A stretch of 64,000 nucleotides of DNA from Lepidonotus clava (lineage: Eukaryota; Annelida; Polychaeta; Phyllodocida; Polynoidae), in NCBI GenBank assembly GCA_936440205.1, contig OW387138.1:55505526-55569525 (forward strand). The letters run 5' to 3'. A model generated the notes under the pieces. The model was not told the origin of the DNA. It did not search any database and worked only from the letters and a program-made list of their open reading frames with translations. Of the stretch, positions 58,264 through 64,000 are shown piece after piece (position 1 is the stretch's first letter; every line of letters starts with the position of its first letter). The position numbers and the translations under genes were made by a program.

Positions 58264-60020
58264 CTATTCTGTTGCACACCTCTCACAGATAACCTCACTC
58301 ACCAGCATCGATGCAGGCTCATATTCGGCACACGCCGGGTGAAACACGGCATTGCAGTAGCTGCACACCAGGTATATTCTGCAAAATAAATCAGTTCATC
58401 ATGGCCTTTTACGAATGTTTTTTTCCCTTTTGTTTAATACCGGCCATCAGTGTGAAATATATTGACTATAGATAGACGAGGGATGACATGCGCTTTAGAT
58501 TATTTTGGACCTTACTATCATGAGACAAATTATAAGACCCCTTGGGATTTTAATACATACCTATACTTTGTGTCGAAGAAGACACTTCGCGGAGCAAATA
58601 CACGGAATTCCCTGTTGTAGGTGTCCATGTCGTCATCACGCGCATTTTTCAGGTACTCCCGGTCTCTCTAATTAAATAAATTACAAGTTTGTTTATAACC
58701 TTTCGGCATCTATCGCAGTCCGTATATATACTGCCTCGGCGTCTCTTTTATTGCATTCAAGTTTAAAGTAGAGTTTTAGTAAATACTGTAGGCTTAACAG
58801 TTGTGCACGTACCACTCTATATATCTCTTTTTGTAAATGAACACCATAAAATTATGTAACTCAAATCAATTGAAATAGTAACAGGTTGATTGCCAGCCAT
58901 TCAATAGTTCGGGGGTCATCCCTTTAATTACCTTTGAGGGTTCTTCTCCGCAAAGGAAGCACTCCCAGTCCGCATTACTGTGCACGCTGCTGTCCCCTGG
59001 GCTGCTGCCAAAGAGGTCCGAGCTGTAATCAAAAATTGAAAGTCAACATCAAGTTGTGCTTCAAGTACTTCACAATGGATGCACGTGCTCATGCATGGCT
59101 AGAAGAGGAAACAAGTTCTTGATGTTTGTGTTTTCTTTTCCATTTGGTGTATGCTATAAAAGCTGCGCAGCTTGTGAAAGGCGACAGTAAGGTGTAGGTC
59201 ACACCTACACATTCACAAGTAGAGTGTGAAAGTGGAGGTGTCAGTCAGTAACTGCGCCTGGGTTTCCATGCAAAATGTTACATTTATTATCTGGTTGGTT
59301 GAAGACCCCTTGTTTCTGTCCTTTCCAATTGGCTGAATGGGCCAGTACTACTGCAAATGTTTAGTCGGTATGGCTACAAATCCCATTTATCCACCTTAAT
59401 TAATCATACAGTCATATGAACTTTAACGCTTAAAAACACTTGGGTCAATTCCTCCATACCGTCGTGACCGTATAATAAGCAACAACAAAAACAATCACCT
59501 CGTGAAGCTTTCAGTGTCCGATGGTCTCAGCTCAGGGGGCGGGGTTTCATCATAGGTAGGAGCAGCTTCGTCCATCCTGAGCCGCCGCCTCGACTTTAAC
59601 GGGGCTGTTGGTGTTTCAGGCATCCTCGGCCGCTTCGGCGTCTTGGGGTCCGGGCTGGAACAATATCAATTGTACTTTCATAAAGCTCATGGTAAAAAAG
59701 CATATCACAATTACTCTGCCTAATCCGTTTAAATCATACTTCTCTATTAACACGCCCGTGGTACGGCATTGGTATAAAGAAGCACTCGGTTAAGTTGTGT
59801 TGTACATGCATATGTAGATTGTGGTGGGGTGGGGTGTAAACAAAGATCAGCTGTTCCGACCAGCTGTGACCCAGATACTGATGTTTACAGACACGGTGAA
59901 CTTCCGAGAAGTGCATGGATTCGCTTTATAACTGTTAATTATTGGACACCATAGGGTATTGATTTGAATTACTCACCTGGCACTCAAAGTAGAAGTAGAA
60001 GCTCTGTTGCTGTTTTCCAT
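58264..60020 (-). CDS. Small PHD-like zinc-finger protein, five exons
   Basis: Exons 60020-59977, 59654-59499, 59022-58932, 58667-58561 and 58378-58264 total 513 nt, in one frame with GT-AG introns, giving 170 residues. The N terminus is Ser/Pro-rich with a basic patch (KTPKRPRMP, KSRRRLRM), a likely NLS, then acidic/Ser-rich. The zinc finger is C..C (ECFLC), a 47-residue spacer, then C..C (VCSYC), H..C (FHPAC) and C..C (ICERC): a C4HC3 PHD order with a long insert between the first two pairs. PHD fingers usually read histone tails in the nucleus; here the ligand is unknown. The TAG stop lies directly against a strong donor (TAG|GTGAGT), so a spliced 3' UTR is possible. I do not recognise the family. 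All five exons are intact, which suggests a live gene. Confidence 0.7.
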
Positions 60021-60160
60021 TCTGTTTGTTGTGGTCGTTGGAAAGATAGTGGAATGTGGTGCTACTTCTTCTGCTCGGTTAGGCGCGTTAGTCACAGATT
60101 ATTTAGGTCACACGTGGGCCGAGTCTTATACCCTGCACGTGCCTACTTACCTGGGGTATA

Positions 60161-60219
60161 CCGGAAGACGCCACCTGGAAAAGTAGTACCTGGTGCCATT
60201 GGCAACGGTCGCAGCCAAT
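60161..60219 (-). promoter_or_regulatory. Candidate promoter of the PHD-like gene
   Basis: An ETS-like CCGGAAG at 60161 and two opposed CCAAT boxes (ATTGG at 60198-60202 and CCAAT at 60215-60219) lie 140-200 bp upstream of the ATG at 60020. Similar in make-up to the candidate promoter near 22.0 kb. Confidence 0.4.
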
Positions 60220-60634
60220 GGTTCTTTACATTTCCAAGGCGTATACATGCGTTGCGATAGGAGAAAGATTAATGCGCCTATCCGAGTTTCACCGGACTCT
60301 AATCCAACTCACATGTTCCACATAACCCACTTGCGGATTCAGAATTTTTTGGGAAAAAAAGGGGGGGTGTGGGGTTACGTTATTGGAAAAATAATTCATT
60401 AATTGCTTTTAATCCAAGTTTTACTTTAACCCCCCCCCCTGATCCCCCACTTGAGCCCCACATCCAGCCGGGTCCATATTATTTCTGTGGTTTTATTTGT
60501 TAACGCAGGGTCATGGGAGCTGTCTACGTATTAAGTCAAGTAAAGATAATTCATTAAAAAGTTATGTCGATAAATATGTGGCCAATGCTGATGTCATTGT
60601 GTTAAGTGATATGGTCTATCTTAAGGTAATGGTG

Positions 60635-61278
60635 CACAAAGGTAGAAGTTAACGTTTGCTTTGTGCATGTCTATTGAATTAGTGTAAGAGTCACCAGATG
60701 AATATACATGATAAGAATTCTTCCAAATTACTTAGGTTATACATATAGTGGCCGGTGCCGCTGGCAAGTGTTAGTATACCTGACGACAATGATCATCGGG
60801 ACACACTTTCCCGCAAGCACTGAGGCCTGGAAATAATCGATAATAGACTGCTTTATAAGCGAGAGTGTAGGAGAGTCGGGGTAGAGAGAGAACAGTAGCA
60901 CTTGGATCAGACGAATCGGGAGATTCGGAAGGGGTTTAGATAGCCATACAATCAAGGGACATCTGGTGACTTATACTACGTCGTTACGAGACGGCCGGAG
61001 GCGAGAGCAAGCGGACTTCATGGAGGAAGCTTGCATCCCTCAAACTGAACTGTAATACCTTGGATTCATTGCCTCCACGAGCAGCTGTACGCATCTCTAT
61101 AACCACCAATAAACTTACCGCACTGCCAGACGTTGTTCATGTTATGGATTGAGCGCCCATACTGTGGACTCGCTCACCACTCGACTAGCCCTCCCAGTAA
61201 AGAGAATACCAGCAGTACTAGTTATATCTGATAATGCACGGAAATGATAATTAACACCAAAACTTACAATAGCGTTCA
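60635..61278 (+). mobile_element. Solo LTR, target duplication ATGG (fossil)
   Basis: 644 bp, TGCACAAAGG to AGCGTTCA, with exact ATGG at 60631-60634 and 61279-61282. TATAAG at 60854 and AATAAA at 61108. Confidence 0.9.
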
Positions 61279-61368
61279 ATGGAAGTAACTTTTTATTTTT
61301 CTTTATTAAGTCGGCACTCTATTGAGTACCTTGCATTGTCGATTGATTATCGGACCTGCACTGTTTTT

Positions 61369-62061
61369 TTAGGCCGGGAGAGGAGTGAAGGTCTGAGAGG
61401 GGTATGTGGTCACCAGGTTGTGATGCACCCTAACCTGACCAGCCATAGAAGTTTCGGTCAGCCCCACCACTACAGTGGCAATATAGAGGCAACCAAGACT
61501 TCCGTGGCCTATCTCTGTGTCGAATAATTTCTCGACTTTATACGAGTTCCTTTCATGATCATTTATAACTTCTGGGTAGGTCAGTGTCGCCCTTATAATC
61601 GGCGAAACAATATCCTGGTGCAGGAAAACAGTTAAATCGTAATTTTCTATTTTGAACTGGTCCTGCTTACGCCGAGAGTCGAAATCCCAATCAGGGACTT
61701 CACTGATGGCATGCTTTTGAATAACATGCCGAACAGCACTTCTTGGTATGTGTACATAAAGTTTGGCTGAAATTGAGTTGACAAATTCAGCCTCACTGAC
61801 GAATTGGTTGAGTTTTATTGTTCGGTCTGAATGACAACCAATTTTGTTGAGGAGGCGGCATTTCCCAAAATGAATGTTTGGGTGTATGTACCCATCCTGA
61901 CACACCTCATCATCTCTACAGATCCTTCTCACCTGGTAATCACAGTTACCCTCATTATAGAGTTGAACCGTGCAGGTCCGATAATCCCTCGGCCCGGCTA
62001 CCCTGGGGGCAACCGGGATGCCATACTGCTTTGGCTTGCGACAGAATTGGCAATGAACCTC
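61369..62061 (-). CDS. Unrecognised Cys-containing protein exon, 230 codons
   Basis: Open on the minus strand from a good acceptor (CTCCTCAG at 62062) to a stop at 61369. The front is Cys-rich: EVHCQFCRKPKQYG, YRTCTVQLYNEGNCDYQV, RICRDDEVCQDGYIHP and FGKCRLLNKIGC, with ordinary globular sequence after it (SAVRHVIQKHAISEVPDWDF, NYDLTVFLHQDIVSP). The Cys spacing suggests disulphides or zinc sites, but I know no family that fits. A possible first exon with a hydrophobic leader lies at 62373-62188, though no clean donor joins them. It lies between a solo LTR and the MADF-like gene. It could be a secreted protein or a transposon product. Confidence 0.42.
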   Translation of the reverse strand, partial: EVHCQFCRKPKQYGIPVAPRVAGPRDYRTCTVQLYNEGNCDYQVRRICRDDEVCQDGYIHPNIHFGKCRLLNKIGCHSDRTIKLNQFVSEAEFVNSISAKLYVHIPRSAVRHVIQKHAISEVPDWDFDSRRKQDQFKIENYDLTVFLHQDIVSPIIRATLTYPEVINDHERNSYKVEKLFDTEIGHGSLGCLYIATVVVGLTETSMAGQVRVHHNLVTTYPSQTFTPLPA

Positions 62062-62187
62062 CTGAGGAGTTGCTCACAATTTAAGTTTAATAAACACAAA
62101 ACTCGTGGTGCAATCGAAACCGTTTGTATTGTGCGTTGGTCCGACGTCGTGCCAAAAAGTTGCATAAAACTATAGCCATTAATTTTG

Positions 62188-62373
62188 CTAAATAATCGTA
62201 TCACTGGATTCAACATCGATATCTAAGAGATAGTTAATCCACAGGAAATGCCTAGACCAAAACAAACTTGGAAAGTCCCTCAGCTCATCCGAATATATTG
62301 AACCTCCGACCAACTGGCGCATTAACAAATTTAAAATGCTACAAAATAAAATTACCAAAAAAAACGTCGACAT
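62188..62373 (-). CDS. Short ORF with a signal-peptide-like start
   Basis: Starts MSTFFLVILFCSILNLLMRQ, a hydrophobic stretch fitting a signal peptide or membrane anchor, followed by LVGGSIYSDELRDF. 61 codons to a stop at 62188. The frame extends upstream through a poly-Gly stretch caused by a C-run at about 62471-62498, which I do not take as coding. It may be the first exon of the 62061-61369 ORF; no clean donor supports this. Confidence 0.25.
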   Translation of the reverse strand: MSTFFLVILFCSILNLLMRQLVGGSIYSDELRDFPSLFWSRHFLWINYLLDIDVESSDTII

Positions 62374-63235
62374 GGCCTTGCACTCTTCATGACATAGACC
62401 ATCACCTAGGACCAAATTCGAATGAACAGCCCGCCGGTTCTGGCCATGGGTCATTTCCGTGGACTTCCCCACCCCCCCTCCCCCCCCCCCCCCCCCCGAG
62501 CCATCCCCATACCACTCGATTTCAAATATGGGGTTGCTCATAGTGCATTATGGTGGCTGACAAATTCATCTAACAAAAACCCAACGGCGTTACATACCAT
62601 ATTTTAAACAATTCAAAATAACAACAAGTTACTGAAGAATGTTATTTTATTTACGAAAATCAACTCCTTCTACATCACACCAAACATCGTTGGCGATATG
62701 AGGAATCCCCATTTGGTAAATAAGCCGGCCCGAATCTAGGAAATTAATTTTCCTTGAAATACGATGGGTAATATAAATAAATACCTTTTCCCCCCCCAAG
62801 GAACACCAAGCTAGCCAAATTTTCCACAATATTGGAGGTAGGTATACTCTTAACACAACACAATATGTACAGAAATGGACGGTCTCTTAATATTGTTGTA
62901 CTACAAATAGAATAACCTCAACACATACAATCAAGTCGTTTGTAGTCACGGTTTGTTACAATCATACTAGCTGGTCCTATGACCAAAAGCATTTAAACAC
63001 ATCTTTAAAAGAATATTGAGGTACAACCTGTACAATAGCTACACACATGCTTAGTGTGGTTCCATACTTTTTACAACCACCCAAAAGGCTATATCTTTAC
63101 AAAAATCCTAATACGGTAAAATACCCTGTAACGTATTATATAGGGACGGTGGTACAACCTTGAGCTACCTAAGCAATATTAATTTATGGTAACACACAGC
63201 ATGTCATAAATACTACATGTACACTAACACGTTGG
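62374..63235. other. Spacer, 3' side of the MADF-like gene
   Basis: Includes a C-rich run (62466-62498). No gene recognised. Confidence 0.35.
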
Positions 63236-64000
63236 TCACTCATAGTCCATTTCCCCGGTTACCAGAAATCCATCGGCGTCAATGCCTTGGAAAAATCCAG
63301 AGGGAGACGACTTGGGGAAGTCCTTTTCTCCAGCTATTAGAGCTGCCGGCGCCTGCCCAGTCCGCAGCGCTTCACCCGTCAGGTTGGCAAAGTGCCGCTT
63401 TAGCCTTTCCTTGACATCATCATTTCTGATGTCCTGCAGTTTCATCAAGAGAAGGCGCGCCCACTGGGTGTCCCGGTCATCCTCGAGCTCATTTTCTTCG
63501 GAATGGAGGGGGTCAGAAAAGGTGACATGTTTCTGTACACTGGCCGCTGTCCCACATCCCGAAGAAGTGCGCCGGCTGGTTGATGGGCAAGATTGTTGTT
63601 GTGTCTCCCCCCGCCAGCCATGGTCGGTGGCCTCGAAGATTTGGGCTCCTTCCTGCAATGTAAACAACCATGCAAATTAGTTGATTTCACAGACTATACA
63701 ATTCATATTGGTTCGGTATTGGTTACATGTTAGTTTAGTCAACTTTTGTAGTTGTGAAACCATTGCATTTATACGCCCAATCACCGTCCAGACTTTAAAA
63801 GTACTAATCACATACAAAATCGACACGTCTGGCGATCGGTCTGGTTATAGTTTAATAAATACTTTTACGTATGGTACAAGCTAAGGTCGCCCTTTTTAAT
63901 TTGTCCATCCATTACATTGCTCACCTTTTCTATATACTCGTAGGATGAGGCAGTCGAGAGTCGACTAAGGGAGGGACCAAGGAACCCAAGCGCGCCGCTA
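63236..64000 (-). CDS. MADF/BESS-like protein, last two exons
   Basis: The exon entering from the window end (64000-63925) reads GALGFLGPSLSRLSTASSYE, like the end of a MADF DNA-binding domain (FL.P.L..R.T.SS). It splices in phase 0 (GAAAAG|GTGAGC) to 63652-63236, which starts EGAQIFEATDHGW and contains DRDTQWARLLLMKLQDIRND and KERLKRHFANL, a BESS-like helical pair for protein contact, and ends DYE at 63236. MADF-BESS proteins bind DNA and act as transcription factors; similar proteins are encoded by Harbinger transposons. The frame is clean over 163 codons. Host gene or Harbinger partner cannot be decided, as the MADF core is outside the window. Confidence 0.6.

Noticed and set aside
59964-60260. 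98-codon plus-strand ORF
   Set aside because: Antisense to the first exon and promoter area of the PHD-like gene; no motif.

Overview
The window is eukaryotic, most likely from an invertebrate animal and probably a marine one. It has GT-AG introns, a beta-1,4-galactosyltransferase gene, AT-rich spacers with long intergenic distances, and a dense mix of CR1/L2-type LINEs, Crypton, Harbinger, Polinton, DIRS/Ngaro elements and solo LTRs. No bacterial gene organisation is present. The species cannot be told from the sequence.

Layout: 0-3.3 kb is a DIRS/Ngaro fossil with split end repeats. 3.3-8.4 kb holds three LINE fragments. 8.8-9.6 kb is one solo LTR sitting inside another of the same family. 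10.0-13.2 kb is a decayed Harbinger transposase with a convergent partner-like ORF. 13.6-17.5 kb is a near full-length LINE carrying a TTAA-flanked MITE. 18.1-19.4 kb is a Polinton fossil (capsid, protease). 19.4-21.8 kb is a spliced transposase-like gene with a plausible promoter. 23.2-25.1 kb is a LINE ORF1 with an SGNH domain. 25.4-28.3 kb holds LTR-like sequence and a MITE. 28.4-31.2 and 37.2-39.8 kb are two related Cryptons. 31.5-34.8 kb is a LINE and a solo LTR. 45.3-51.3 kb is a LINE graveyard with nested MITEs and LTRs. 52.2-54.2 kb is a second DIRS fossil. 54.4-57.5 kb is the best preserved LINE.

Likely host genes: (1) B4GALT-type glycosyltransferase, last four exons 35.82-45.06 kb on the plus strand, in frame across all junctions, with an 8.1 kb intron that has absorbed a Crypton, a LINE end and a solo LTR. 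(2) A five-exon, 170-residue PHD-like zinc-finger protein, 58.26-60.02 kb, minus strand. (3) The 3' end of a MADF/BESS-like DNA-binding protein, 63.24-64.0 kb, minus strand. (4) The four-exon DUF7869-type gene at 19.4-21.8 kb, which is either domesticated or a DNA-transposon gene and has lost its 3' end.

The most informative structures are insertions that can be dated relative to each other (LINE split by two MITEs and an LTR; LTR within LTR; MITE in LINE), a family of six solo LTRs of which five have exact 4-bp target duplications, and the Crypton pair. One Crypton is a single 726-codon frame broken only by three in-frame stops. The other carries a GT-AG block absent from the first. Both have 7-residue repeat tracts at both ends of the protein.
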